DNA from: an uncultured Blautia sp.
GTDB lineage: Bacteria; Bacillota; Clostridia; Lachnospirales; Lachnospiraceae
Assembly: GCA_934394545.1 (NCBI GenBank)
Contig: CAKRRG010000006.1
Coordinates: forward strand, 1-64,000
DNA: 64,000 nt
Direction of reading: 5' to 3'
The notes under the pieces are model-generated. The model was not told the DNA's origin, did no database searches, and saw only the letters and a list, made by a program, of their open reading frames with translations. A program made the translations under genes and the position numbers. Shown here piece after piece: positions 52,473 through 60,545 of the stretch (positions within the stretch are counted from its first letter, which is position 1; each line of letters starts with the position of its first letter).

Positions 52473-53195
52473 TCAAGGGTTATATGAGGAATCTGTGACC
52501 GTGTTGTCATCTATATCTACCGCAGTTTCCAGAGATTCATCCTTGTTGGTCAGTTCCTCCTCACTTTCATTTAAAGGGGTGATCACAATGTTTTCCGGAG
52601 CAATTCCTGTTTTTCTTTTCACAATGTCTTCAATCTGGGCTCGCTTTGCATCTGTAAGATCCGCTTCCGGAACTACCACATCCGCAGTCTCGCCGGTAAG
52701 ATTTACAATTACATTTTCAAAGCCCTTCGCCTCCAGCAGAAGCTCTGCAGCGGCTTCTTTCTCCGCGATATCTGCCATGGAAACCATTGTGCTTACAGCC
52801 TCCTGCTTCTCATCATCCCCAAGCTCCTGGTTATTGATAATTGCCTGAAGATCCGCTTTATTCTGGGAACGTATCTGCTCCCTGGACAGCTTTGCTGAAG
52901 CTGCAAAATCAGAGGCTGCAGTAAGTACAGCTTCTCCCGGGGTGCTGGTAGTCTGATCCTGCACGTCCGTAAGGCTGCCATCTGCCCCATTTTCATCCAA
53001 AAGGGCTGTTTCATCGGTCAGATCGTAATTTACCTCATCCAGAATACTATTGCTGTCTGCGCTGGCCTCCTTATTTTTCAGACCAAGATCCACATCTGCA
53101 AAATTCAGATATCCTGCAACTGCGATCAAAACCGCCAGTGACGTAATGATTACCTGGTTCTTTTTCAGAATCTTTTTCACTTTACCTCTCCTCAT
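52473..53195 (-). CDS. spoIIIAH: Stage III sporulation protein AH
   Basis: The 240-residue protein has one N-terminal membrane helix (KKNQVIITSLAVLIAVAGYL), a low-complexity acidic linker (about 40-100) and a C-terminal ring-forming domain (LSREQIRSQNKADLQAIINN, KEAAAELLLEAKGFENVIVN, ADLTDAKRAQIEDIVKRKTG). SpoIIIAH in the mother cell pairs with SpoIIQ in the forespore. The acidic stretch after the domain (SEEELTNKDESLETAVDIDD) is an extension. It overlaps spoIIIAG by 4 bases and ends the operon. Confidence 0.92.
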   Translation of the reverse strand: MRRGKVKKILKKNQVIITSLAVLIAVAGYLNFADVDLGLKNKEASADSNSILDEVNYDLTDETALLDENGADGSLTDVQDQTTSTPGEAVLTAASDFAASAKLSREQIRSQNKADLQAIINNQELGDDEKQEAVSTMVSMADIAEKEAAAELLLEAKGFENVIVNLTGETADVVVPEADLTDAKRAQIEDIVKRKTGIAPENIVITPLNESEEELTNKDESLETAVDIDDNTVTDSSYNP

Positions 53196-53656
53196 TTCAT
53201 TTTCATCACTTTAATTTTATGGGCATCTACCTGAAATAATGCCATTACTGCCTCTACAATATTTCTGGAAACCACAGAATTATCTGCCCCCTGAGCTGCC
53301 ACCAGTATTCCGGTAACCGTTTCATTTTCCGAACTGTAGAAGCTGCTGCTGTCTTTTTCCGTCCCGGTCATAAGGATCACACGCACTTCTCCCACACCTT
53401 CCACCTGGGACAAAAGCCCCTCCAGTTTTTTTTCCAGCGCAGTCCGGCTGACCGTTTCTTCTTCTGAACGATCTGTAAAAAGAGAACTGTTATTTTGCTC
53501 CGGGAAAACGCCATCCTGTTTATGGGACACCGGAAGTGCTATCACCGTAAGAAGCATTCCCAGAAGAAGAAGGATCACCCATTGTCTGGTGCCCATTTTT
53601 CCAAACAAGGACTTCGCTGTTTTCTTCCAGGATTCCCCAATTTTGTGCAAGCTCAT
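53192..53656 (-). CDS. spoIIIAG: Stage III sporulation protein AG
   Basis: The 154-residue protein has a membrane helix (QWVILLLLGMLLTVIALPVS) after a short basic start and a ring domain with LEKKLEGLLSQVEGVGEVRV, MLMTGTEKDS-like strands (VRVILMTGTEKDSSSFYSSE), and GILVAAQGADNSVVSRNIVE. It builds the channel between mother cell and forespore. GAGGAGG sits 7 bases before ATG 53656. Its first 137 bases overlap the spoIIIAF frame, which is unusual. Confidence 0.9.
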   Translation of the reverse strand: MSLHKIGESWKKTAKSLFGKMGTRQWVILLLLGMLLTVIALPVSHKQDGVFPEQNNSSLFTDRSEEETVSRTALEKKLEGLLSQVEGVGEVRVILMTGTEKDSSSFYSSENETVTGILVAAQGADNSVVSRNIVEAVMALFQVDAHKIKVMKMK

Positions 53657-54086
53657 TCTTCATCCTCCTCTCCAGCTTTGTATCCGGCATCTCCTTTGTC
53701 CACAAAGTAGCTTTTAGCAGTTCCCCTTCTATCTTTACCCTGCATGCCATCACTTCTATGCCATTCTTTTGGAAAGCTTCCGTTATATTCTGTTCAAGCT
53801 GTTCTTCCACTCCATTTTCCAGAAGGCTTCTTTGAAGATTTTCCATATCAAAAGTCAGACGTTGATTTTCTTCTTCCCGGTAAAGACTGGAAAAGCTCTC
53901 TGGTAATGTTTTGGTTTTTTCTAAAACAGAGAATATTGGAGTCATTAACATAACGATCAGCAATAGTCCCATAAAAAAACGCACATAGCGTTGATATTTC
54001 TCAGTGGGAACCAGATGGATGAGCATAGTGAGCAGGATATAAAATATGGCAAGACATTTCATCCAGCTATAAATAGCTTCTTTCAT
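53520..54086 (-). CDS. spoIIIAF: Stage III sporulation protein AF
   Basis: The 188-residue protein has two membrane helices near the start (CLAIFYILLTMLIHLVPTEK, VRFFMGLLLIVMLMTPIFSV) and a soluble domain (EEQLEQNITEAFQKNGIEVM, CRVKIEGELLKATLWTKEMP). The last 45 or so residues are read out of frame across the spoIIIAG start (WKNGHQTMGDPSSSGNASYG) and look unlike protein. A stop or frameshift may have been lost near 53,660. The gene lies 35 bases after spoIIIAE. Confidence 0.85.
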   Translation of the reverse strand: MKEAIYSWMKCLAIFYILLTMLIHLVPTEKYQRYVRFFMGLLLIVMLMTPIFSVLEKTKTLPESFSSLYREEENQRLTFDMENLQRSLLENGVEEQLEQNITEAFQKNGIEVMACRVKIEGELLKATLWTKEMPDTKLERRMKNELAQNWGILEENSEVLVWKNGHQTMGDPSSSGNASYGDSTSGVP

Positions 54087-54121
54087 AAAAACTCACTCTT
54101 TCTGCAGCAGACCGCTACTGA

Positions 54122-55312
54122 TCAGGTTCCTGCTGATGCCATAAGGATCACAAAGGTAAGCACACATAAAATTTCCGCAGTCAGCATGATCCGAAGAAGC
54201 ATGGCACAGCCATCTCCCATTGTACCAAGGCAGCCTACAATTCTCTTGTCCGATACCGGCTGGGCAACGGCTCCCAGGAAACGATAACAAAAAGAAAGAA
54301 CGCCATAGTGAATCACAGGCCCTGCGCATACAAGAAGTAAAATTACCACTGCCACTGCACCCAGGCAGTTTTTTACAAGCAAAGCTCCTGTCAGGATCAG
54401 CTCTGTCACCACATTTACTGCATTTCCCACTGCCGGGATCGCTCCCGCAGTTTTTCCGATGGCGGTCCTTTTGAGCGCATCCATGGCAGGAGTCACCAGC
54501 CCCCTCACAGCCTGAAGTCCCAGTACTGCACCCAGCATTGTTTTCAGGCTCCAGCTGATCAAGGTTTCCAGAAGCTCTGCCATTTTACTGAGCATTCCCT
54601 CCTTGGAAAGATGATTTACAAGACAAAGAAGCACATACAGATTGGCACCAGGCAGGATCAAGGTAAGAAGAAGCCATTCTACCAGCCACACCAAAAGCAA
54701 CACGCCCTGATAAAATGCCGAAGCAGTCACTGCACCTGTGGCAGCTGAAACAGCTACAAAATAAGCAGGTGCCAGTCCCTTCATAAACTGTGTTATCCAT
54801 TCCAGCTGTTTTCCAAGAGAAACACCAAGCTGCTGATAGCTGCTCATCAAAATGGCAAATAGCAAAAGATATACCATATAAAAGCTTACATCCCCAATCT
54901 GGCTGTTCTCAAATACGGCGGCAAAATTTGAGAACACCGCAGCTGCCAGCACCAGAACAAGAATACGTAAAAACCCTTCTCTCTCCTTTTCCAGTCTGTC
55001 AAAAAAGAGGCTGCGCAAAAATTGCTGCACCGCCTCTTTGGAAAATACTGTTTCGCCGTTTATCATATTTTTTAATGCTGAGCCTATGGAAAAGCTGTCT
55101 TTCCCCAGCATTTCATCCATCAGGGTCTGAACCTGCTCTAAGGACATATCTGAAAGCAGCTGATCTGTAATATGCTCTGTAACAGCCGGACTTGCACTGC
55201 TGCTTTCTCCTTTCACAAGGATGGTTGTGCCGCTTCCCAGCCATAGCATTATAAGTAGTATTCTTAATCCCCCTGCCCTCCTGCCTTTGGTCATTTTTTC
55301 CTTACCCTTCAT
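54122..55312 (-). CDS. spoIIIAE: Stage III sporulation protein AE
   Basis: The 396-residue protein has a signal-like N-terminal helix (RILLIMLWLGSGTTILVKGE) and six or more membrane helices: FLRILVLVLAAAVFSNFAAV, MVYLLLFAILMSSYQQLGVS, GLAPAYFVAVSAATGAVTAS, LLLTLILPGANLYVLLCLVN, AIPAVGNAVNVVTELILTGA. It is the largest membrane part of the SpoIIIA complex. It overlaps the spoIIIAD end by 4 bases. Start codon choice between 55312 and 55294 does not affect the match. Confidence 0.92.
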   Translation of the reverse strand: MKGKEKMTKGRRAGGLRILLIMLWLGSGTTILVKGESSSASPAVTEHITDQLLSDMSLEQVQTLMDEMLGKDSFSIGSALKNMINGETVFSKEAVQQFLRSLFFDRLEKEREGFLRILVLVLAAAVFSNFAAVFENSQIGDVSFYMVYLLLFAILMSSYQQLGVSLGKQLEWITQFMKGLAPAYFVAVSAATGAVTASAFYQGVLLLVWLVEWLLLTLILPGANLYVLLCLVNHLSKEGMLSKMAELLETLISWSLKTMLGAVLGLQAVRGLVTPAMDALKRTAIGKTAGAIPAVGNAVNVVTELILTGALLVKNCLGAVAVVILLLVCAGPVIHYGVLSFCYRFLGAVAQPVSDKRIVGCLGTMGDGCAMLLRIMLTAEILCVLTFVILMASAGT

Positions 55313-55695
55313 ACCATAAACTCCTGGATCGTTTTCAGAAGAGCCATAAGTACCGGCATACTCAGCACCATCACTGACAGCTTACAGAACAACTCAATCT
55401 GAGCTGCTGTAGTACTGTATCCGGCGTCCTTGCAGATACTGGAAGCAAATTGTCCAATGTAAGTGATTCCTATCATTTTTACCAGAGTGGAAATATAATC
55501 CGTGTCTGCCTGAAGCGTTTTCTGGATTTCTCCCAGGGAATCAAACAGATACCGGATTTTTCCTACAACAAGACCCATGATCACAAGACCGATTCCCACT
55601 GTAATAAAACAGGCGTATTCCGGTTTTGTTCCTTTCATAAGAAAACCAAGGATAACACCGCATACGCCTAGTAAAGAAATCTTTATAATATCCAT
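55309..55695 (-). CDS. spoIIIAD: Stage III sporulation protein AD
   Basis: The 128-residue membrane protein has four hydrophobic segments (ISLLGVCGVILGFLMKGTKP, CFITVGIGLVIMGLVVGKIR, LVKMIGITYIGQFASSICKD, LSVMVLSMPVLMALLKTIQE). The start MDIIKISLLG at 55695 has AGGAGG in front, so the longer frame to 55743 is not used. Length and motifs fit SpoIIIAD. It is 37 bases after spoIIIAC. Confidence 0.92.
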   Translation of the reverse strand: MDIIKISLLGVCGVILGFLMKGTKPEYACFITVGIGLVIMGLVVGKIRYLFDSLGEIQKTLQADTDYISTLVKMIGITYIGQFASSICKDAGYSTTAAQIELFCKLSVMVLSMPVLMALLKTIQEFMV

Positions 55696-55732
55696 TTTCC
55701 ACCTCCTGAAACTCAGATGCAGGTGAATCAGA

Positions 55733-55927
55733 TCATAATTCAAATAGTTTTTTTATGCTGTCAAATAATTCATAAATATATGGTACGATCCAGAACAAAA
55801 CCACCAGCAGACCGGCAAGACTGACCAAAAAAGCCTGTTCCTCCCTGCCGCTGTGCTTCAGTACCTGGGAAAGTACCGAGACCAGGATCCCCACAGCAGC
55901 AATTTTAAAAATAATACTGACTTCCAA
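55733..55927 (-). CDS. spoIIIAC: Stage III sporulation protein AC (TTG start)
   Basis: The 64-residue two-helix protein (IIFKIAAVGILVSVLSQVLK, SGREEQAFLVSLAGLLVVLF, WIVPYIYELFDSIKKLFEL) matches SpoIIIAC in length and sequence. The start is TTG 55927: AAAGGAGG stands 6-13 bases before it and the first residues EVSIIFKIAAVG align with the family start. A frame continuing to 55951 gives MVGERRFP, which contains the ribosome-binding sequence, so it is not used. Confidence 0.9.
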   Translation of the reverse strand: MEVSIIFKIAAVGILVSVLSQVLKHSGREEQAFLVSLAGLLVVLFWIVPYIYELFDSIKKLFEL

Positions 55928-55944
55928 GGGGAACCTCCTTTCTC

Positions 55945-56463
55945 CTACCACATCAGAATCGCCAACAGCATTCCGCCCAGGATTCCCATACTCTGACAGG
56001 TCTTCTGCTCCTTTGGCATAGCACTTTTCAGAGACTTTACCCGTTCGACCAATTCTTCCTCCAGAAGTTCCAGCTGTGCCACCTGCATTTTCTTATCCAG
56101 ATATCCAAGCTTTTCTCCAAGCGAAAGGAAGCATTCTCTTTCCCGGACAGAAAGGTTTTGCAATGGAAGACTTCTGGCAGCACATTCCCGAAAAATAATG
56201 TCAAACGTAATTCCGGGACGCTTCTGAAGGCGTCTGGCCGTTTCCTCCAGAAACAGCCTGTACTCCCCTGGCATTTTCGCCGCCACATCCAGAAATGCAT
56301 CTTCTAGTGTAGCACCGGTACATCGGATTTCTCCTTTTAGTAGCAGAATAAGCTGAACCAGATTTTCCAGAATTTTCAGTCTGCTGGTTAATTCCATGCT
56401 TTTGCACATTCCCAGACCTGTTCCGGAAAAAAGGATGAGAATAATTCCTGCTGTTTTCAACAA
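55945..56463 (-). CDS. spoIIIAB: Stage III sporulation protein AB
   Basis: The 172-residue protein has one N-terminal membrane helix (GIILILFSGTGLGMCKSMEL), a helical middle (ILENLVQLILLLKGEIRCTG) and a second helix at the end (SMGILGGMLLAILMW). It is like a type II secretion GspF-type subunit in family terms. It overlaps spoIIIAA by 7 bases. Length and motifs are normal. Confidence 0.92.
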   Translation of the reverse strand: MLKTAGIILILFSGTGLGMCKSMELTSRLKILENLVQLILLLKGEIRCTGATLEDAFLDVAAKMPGEYRLFLEETARRLQKRPGITFDIIFRECAARSLPLQNLSVRERECFLSLGEKLGYLDKKMQVAQLELLEEELVERVKSLKSAMPKEQKTCQSMGILGGMLLAILMW

Positions 56464-57380
56464 GGCCTCCCATTTCTGTCATAGATTCCGATTATATGTC
56501 CTGCATGTGTCCCTTTATCCAGAAAAATATACCGTTCAAATACTCTTTTTCGCACCATTTTCTGAAAATAGGGCTGTTGGATCACATCCTCAATAGAATT
56601 TCCATGGGCAGTTGCAATGACTTTACATCCACTGTGAATCACCGATTCCACAGCTTTAAAATCTTCCTTTTTGCCCAGTTCATCCACTGCTACAACAGCC
56701 GGAGACATAGAGCGGATCAACATCTTCATTCCCTCTGCCTTCGGGCAGCCGTCCAGCACATCTGTACGCATGCCCAGATCATTCTGTGGAACCCCCTGGT
56801 AGGAACCAGCCAGCTCGCTTCGCTCATCCACCACACCAACGGTCAGTCCAGGCAGCTTCTTCTTTTCTTCACCGTTACTCAGCTGCCGGATAATATCCCT
56901 TAAAAGGGTTGTCTTTCCTCCTCTTGGAGGCGAAACGATCAGCGTATGTGCTACCCAGTCTTTCCTGCGGATATAGGGCATTACCGGATCTGCACAGCCC
57001 ACTATTTCGTGAGCCAGACGCACATTGATACAGGAAATATATTTCATCCCCCGTATCTCGTTTCCGTCCAGGATCACCTTTCCGGTAACCCCAACCCTGT
57101 GTCCTCCCTGAACAGTCAGAAAGCCCTGGCGCATTTCATCCTCATAGGAATAAAGGGAATAACCGCTTATATATTCCATTGTTTCCTTCAGGTCTTCTCT
57201 TGTCACCACATATTGTCCCTCCTGGTCAGTAAGAAACCCCTCACCGCCATCATAGGTATAGAACAATGGTCTTCCCACTCTCAGACGTATCTCATATATT
57301 TTATCGTAATCAAGATTTGCATCCATCAACAATCTGCGGATATTTCCCGCAAACAGGTTCTGAATCTGCTCTGCTTCTAT
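56457..57380 (-). CDS. spoIIIAA: Stage III sporulation protein AA, probable AUA start
   Basis: The protein is a GspE/PilT-type ATPase: Walker A LIVSPPRGGKTTLLRDIIRQ, VDERSELAGSYQGVPQNDLG, PAVVAVDELGKKEDFKAVES and ATAHGNSIEDVIQQPYF. The family start (a helix then NIRRLL) matches IEAEQIQNLFAGNIRRLLMD read from ATA 57380, which lies 7 bases after GAGAGGTG, and gives 307 residues. No ATG, GTG or TTG exists upstream of it before an in-frame TGA; the next possible start is TTG 57332, which would cut off the conserved helix and has no signal. It provides energy for the channel complex. Confidence 0.9.
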   Translation of the reverse strand: MEAEQIQNLFAGNIRRLLMDANLDYDKIYEIRLRVGRPLFYTYDGGEGFLTDQEGQYVVTREDLKETMEYISGYSLYSYEDEMRQGFLTVQGGHRVGVTGKVILDGNEIRGMKYISCINVRLAHEIVGCADPVMPYIRRKDWVAHTLIVSPPRGGKTTLLRDIIRQLSNGEEKKKLPGLTVGVVDERSELAGSYQGVPQNDLGMRTDVLDGCPKAEGMKMLIRSMSPAVVAVDELGKKEDFKAVESVIHSGCKVIATAHGNSIEDVIQQPYFQKMVRKRVFERYIFLDKGTHAGHIIGIYDRNGRPC

Positions 57381-57429
57381 CTTATATCACCTCTCATTTT
57401 AATATATGTGGACAATCCTGGTTTCATTC

Positions 57430-58575
57430 TCACAAATCATTCTGCTTTCCTGTACTCTGCTGATACTCTTCCATTCTGGGAAGACTCAGCTTCAGAACCC
57501 TGTCCACTATATTCACGGATGCTGAACTATATGCATAAGCAGCGGATTCAAACAGCACATATAAATCATCTCCGTCCACAAAAATCTGCTCAATCCTCTC
57601 TGGGAAACGATAGCTGATAGCAGAATTTTCATCTACATAAAGACGTTTATCGGATTTTTCATAAAATACAACCCGGGACGGCAGAATTCCAAAGGAATGG
57701 GACAACAGAAGCTTATCATTATAAAAAGTCATTCCCTGTGCCTGCTCGGAAATCGTAGAATAATCAAGAGGAACTGCCATCTCAAAATTCATTCCCAGAC
57801 CTTCCTCCATGGTATTTACCAGATTTCCTCTGTCATCTACGGCATATCTTGCGATCGCACTGTCTGTGTACTTTGTAAAACAGCCGACGTACAGACAGCC
57901 TTCATAAAAGGTCATAAAGGAATCACGGACGATTCCATAAAGGCTGGCCACCTGATTGGTTGCAATAGGACGCTTGCTTTCATCGTAATCATAATTTTGG
58001 ACAGCGTCCATGGTAAGACTTACTGCCTGGGCAAGCTCCTCTGTGTTTGAGGAATACCACAAAATCTTGTGTGTGCTGTCGTAAGCCAGACCTCCTACAT
58101 GGGGCTGTCCGGGTAAAACGATCTCTTTTATGAAACGATGTGACTCTTTATTGATCATATAGATTACTGAATTATGCTTCTTCGCATGACAATATGCACT
58201 TACGAAGATATAATCCTCTGTTACAGCCAGCCCTTGTGGTGTCATAGTTGTACACATAGCCGGCATATCACCCCCGCTGGTAAGAAGAGTTCGGGTTGCT
58301 TTTAAACCGGGAATGATATAGGTTCCATATTCCCGCTCGTTCTTTCTGTCTTCAAAGGCGAAGGCCATCAAGGCCTCTTTCTGAGAGAGCATCTGGATCT
58401 GCCCGCGCAAGGTATAGCAGGCTGCTTCCTGATTCGTTGTTTTCCGCTTCGTTGGCGGTTCATTTCTTCCTCTGTATATAAAGGCATACGCCAGATAAGA
58501 TCCTGCGATCACCAGGATCATAAGCAGGATTTTCAGCCAGAATATGCGATTTCTCCATTTCGTTTTTTTCGTCAT
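57430..58575 (-). CDS. Membrane-anchored propeller-like protein of unknown function
   Basis: I do not recognise a named family. The 381-residue protein starts with a basic segment and one membrane helix (WLKILLMILVIAGSYLAYAF), then a soluble domain with repeated beta-strand words such as GDMPAMCTTMTPQGLAVTED, YIFVSAYCHAKKHNSVIYMI, GLAYDSTHKILWYSSNTEEL, GCLYVGCFTKYTDSAIARYA and ISEQAQGMTFYNDKLLLSHS. This spacing is like YncE or SMP-30-type beta propellers. It should be anchored with the propeller outside. It lies 49 bases before spoIIIAA on the same strand, but nothing else links it to sporulation. Confidence 0.7.
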   Translation of the reverse strand: MTKKTKWRNRIFWLKILLMILVIAGSYLAYAFIYRGRNEPPTKRKTTNQEAACYTLRGQIQMLSQKEALMAFAFEDRKNEREYGTYIIPGLKATRTLLTSGGDMPAMCTTMTPQGLAVTEDYIFVSAYCHAKKHNSVIYMINKESHRFIKEIVLPGQPHVGGLAYDSTHKILWYSSNTEELAQAVSLTMDAVQNYDYDESKRPIATNQVASLYGIVRDSFMTFYEGCLYVGCFTKYTDSAIARYAVDDRGNLVNTMEEGLGMNFEMAVPLDYSTISEQAQGMTFYNDKLLLSHSFGILPSRVVFYEKSDKRLYVDENSAISYRFPERIEQIFVDGDDLYVLFESAAYAYSSASVNIVDRVLKLSLPRMEEYQQSTGKQNDL

Positions 58576-58696
58576 TTATCTGCACTGCTTCCGCAATTTC
58601 AATTCCGTGTTTTTGCACAACAGTCCTTATTATACTTTATATTTTTTATGTTTACAAGAGGAAATAGCATCTGTGTCCGCCTCTGTATCTACTTCG

Positions 58697-60526
58697 TTAA
58701 TATAACCCTGTTTCCTCTAAAAAGCGGGACGGATCCCGCTCTTTGTCATACTGGTGGCGCACATAACAAAGCATAAGCTCTTTCTTCGCACGCGTCATGC
58801 CTACGTAAAAAAGCCGGCGTTCTTCTTCCAAAGCCTCTGCAAGAACAGCCTTTTTATATGGAATGCTGCCTTCGTTTACATTCATAATATAAACTTTATC
58901 ATATTCCAGACCTTTCACTGCATGCAGGGTGGAAATCACAATTCCTTCCCGCCTGGTTTCTTGTTTTTTTGCCTGTTCTGTCAGCTTTTTAGTATAATCC
59001 TCAATGTAATTTTCCCACTCTTCCAGAGTTTTCATACCCTTAGCGCTTTCCTGAATGCGATCTAATATTTCCAGAAGCTCCTCAGACCGTATTTTGCGGT
59101 ACTGTGCGTATTCGATCAGGTATTGCTCATAGCCCATTCCTTTTCGGATAAAGTTCAAAGCCGCATAAGGGGCCAGCGCAGACAGTATACGAAGATGCGT
59201 TTCTAAAGTCGTAATGCGGTCACACATCCAGTCTTTATCTTTGTAATATTCTCTAAGCGATGAAAATGAAATGGTGGTCTGGGTCAGTGCATCTCTTGCT
59301 ATATAGCGGTTTGGGCGATTCATAATCTCCAGAAAAGTCTTTCTCGTTCTGTCTCCTACTGCCATTTTCAGGTAAGCCATCAGATTTCTGCTGATCCAGT
59401 GTCGGAACAAATTAGGCAGCTGTTCTTTCATGGTAAAAGGTACCTGATATTCCATCAATGCTCCAACAAGTCCTTCTGCCTCCTGATTGGTACGAAAAAG
59501 CACAGCGGTATCCTCCAGCTGCTCCCCTGCGTCCAGGCGTTTTTTCAAAAAAGCCGCTACCTTCACATATTCTTCTCTTGGATGATCAAATTCCATTATA
59601 CGCACAGGTTTCCCTTGTTCATTAGGGGTGGAAAGCTGTTTAAGGAAACGCTTCTCATTACAGCTTACCACATTCATAGCTGCCTGAAGCACATTTTTGG
59701 TACAACGGTAGTTCATATTCAAAAGAACGGTTTCTGCCTTTGGATAGTTTTTTGTAAAGTTCAGCATAATCTCCGGCTTCGCTCCTCTGAAGTGGTAAAT
59801 GGACTGATCATCGTCTCCCACTATAAACAGGTTATCTCTGGGCTTTGCCAGCATACGGACAATATCGTACTGAAGATGATTAATGTCCTGAAACTCATCC
59901 ACCATAATATATTGAAATTTATTCTGCCATGCGGTCAGAATGTCCTTTCTCTGGTCAAAAAGTTCATAACAGCAAAGAAGCATATCATCAAAATCCAGTT
60001 TCCGTCTCTGACGCAGTGTTTTCTGGTAGCCATTATAAATCTGGCGAAATACCTCATCTGGACAGCATGAGGAATAGTAATGATCCAGGGAAATACGATT
60101 GCCCTTTACCACACTGATTTCCTTTGCCACATCCTCCTGAAAATCTCCCTCCTGTGCCAGCTCCTGACCAAATTCCAACGTCATTTCTTTCAGAATGGCA
60201 TACTTCTCCTCTTCTGACAAAATATTCCCGGCACCAAGGCCATAGGCCTGCTTCAGGATTCCATAAAACACACCATGAAAAGTTCCAAAGGTAACCGCTG
60301 TAGAGGTCTGACCTGTAAACTTCAGAAAGCGTTCCTTCATTTCCTTTGCCGCAGCCCTGGAAAATGTTACAACAAGAATAGAAGAGGCAGGTATTTTCCC
60401 CTCACTGGTCATATATGCAGTTCGTTCAACAATGACTGAGGTTTTCCCCGAACCGGGGCCTGCCAGAACCATCATAGGTCCTGACAGGTGGGCGATTGCC
60501 CTTAATTGAGATGGATTCTTCTTCAT
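58697..60526 (-). CDS. UvrD/PcrA-type superfamily 1 DNA helicase
   Basis: The 609-residue protein has the helicase motifs in order: Q and motif I MVLAGPGSGKTSVIVERTAY, Ia VVTFSRAAAKEMKERF, II MVDEFQDINHLQYDIVRMLA, III FIVGDDDQSIYHFRGAKPE, IV LNMNYRC, V VISTLHAVKGLEYDKVYIMN, VI LFYVGMTRAKKELMLCYVRH. It is shorter than PcrA and lacks its C-terminal Tudor part. The first ATG with a plausible context is 60526. It follows gltX by 19 bases and probably belongs to the same transcript. Role in repair or replication is inferred. Confidence 0.92.
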   Translation of the reverse strand: MKKNPSQLRAIAHLSGPMMVLAGPGSGKTSVIVERTAYMTSEGKIPASSILVVTFSRAAAKEMKERFLKFTGQTSTAVTFGTFHGVFYGILKQAYGLGAGNILSEEEKYAILKEMTLEFGQELAQEGDFQEDVAKEISVVKGNRISLDHYYSSCCPDEVFRQIYNGYQKTLRQRRKLDFDDMLLCCYELFDQRKDILTAWQNKFQYIMVDEFQDINHLQYDIVRMLAKPRDNLFIVGDDDQSIYHFRGAKPEIMLNFTKNYPKAETVLLNMNYRCTKNVLQAAMNVVSCNEKRFLKQLSTPNEQGKPVRIMEFDHPREEYVKVAAFLKKRLDAGEQLEDTAVLFRTNQEAEGLVGALMEYQVPFTMKEQLPNLFRHWISRNLMAYLKMAVGDRTRKTFLEIMNRPNRYIARDALTQTTISFSSLREYYKDKDWMCDRITTLETHLRILSALAPYAALNFIRKGMGYEQYLIEYAQYRKIRSEELLEILDRIQESAKGMKTLEEWENYIEDYTKKLTEQAKKQETRREGIVISTLHAVKGLEYDKVYIMNVNEGSIPYKKAVLAEALEEERRLFYVGMTRAKKELMLCYVRHQYDKERDPSRFLEETGLY

Positions 60527-60545
60527 AATTGAAACAGATTCTTCT

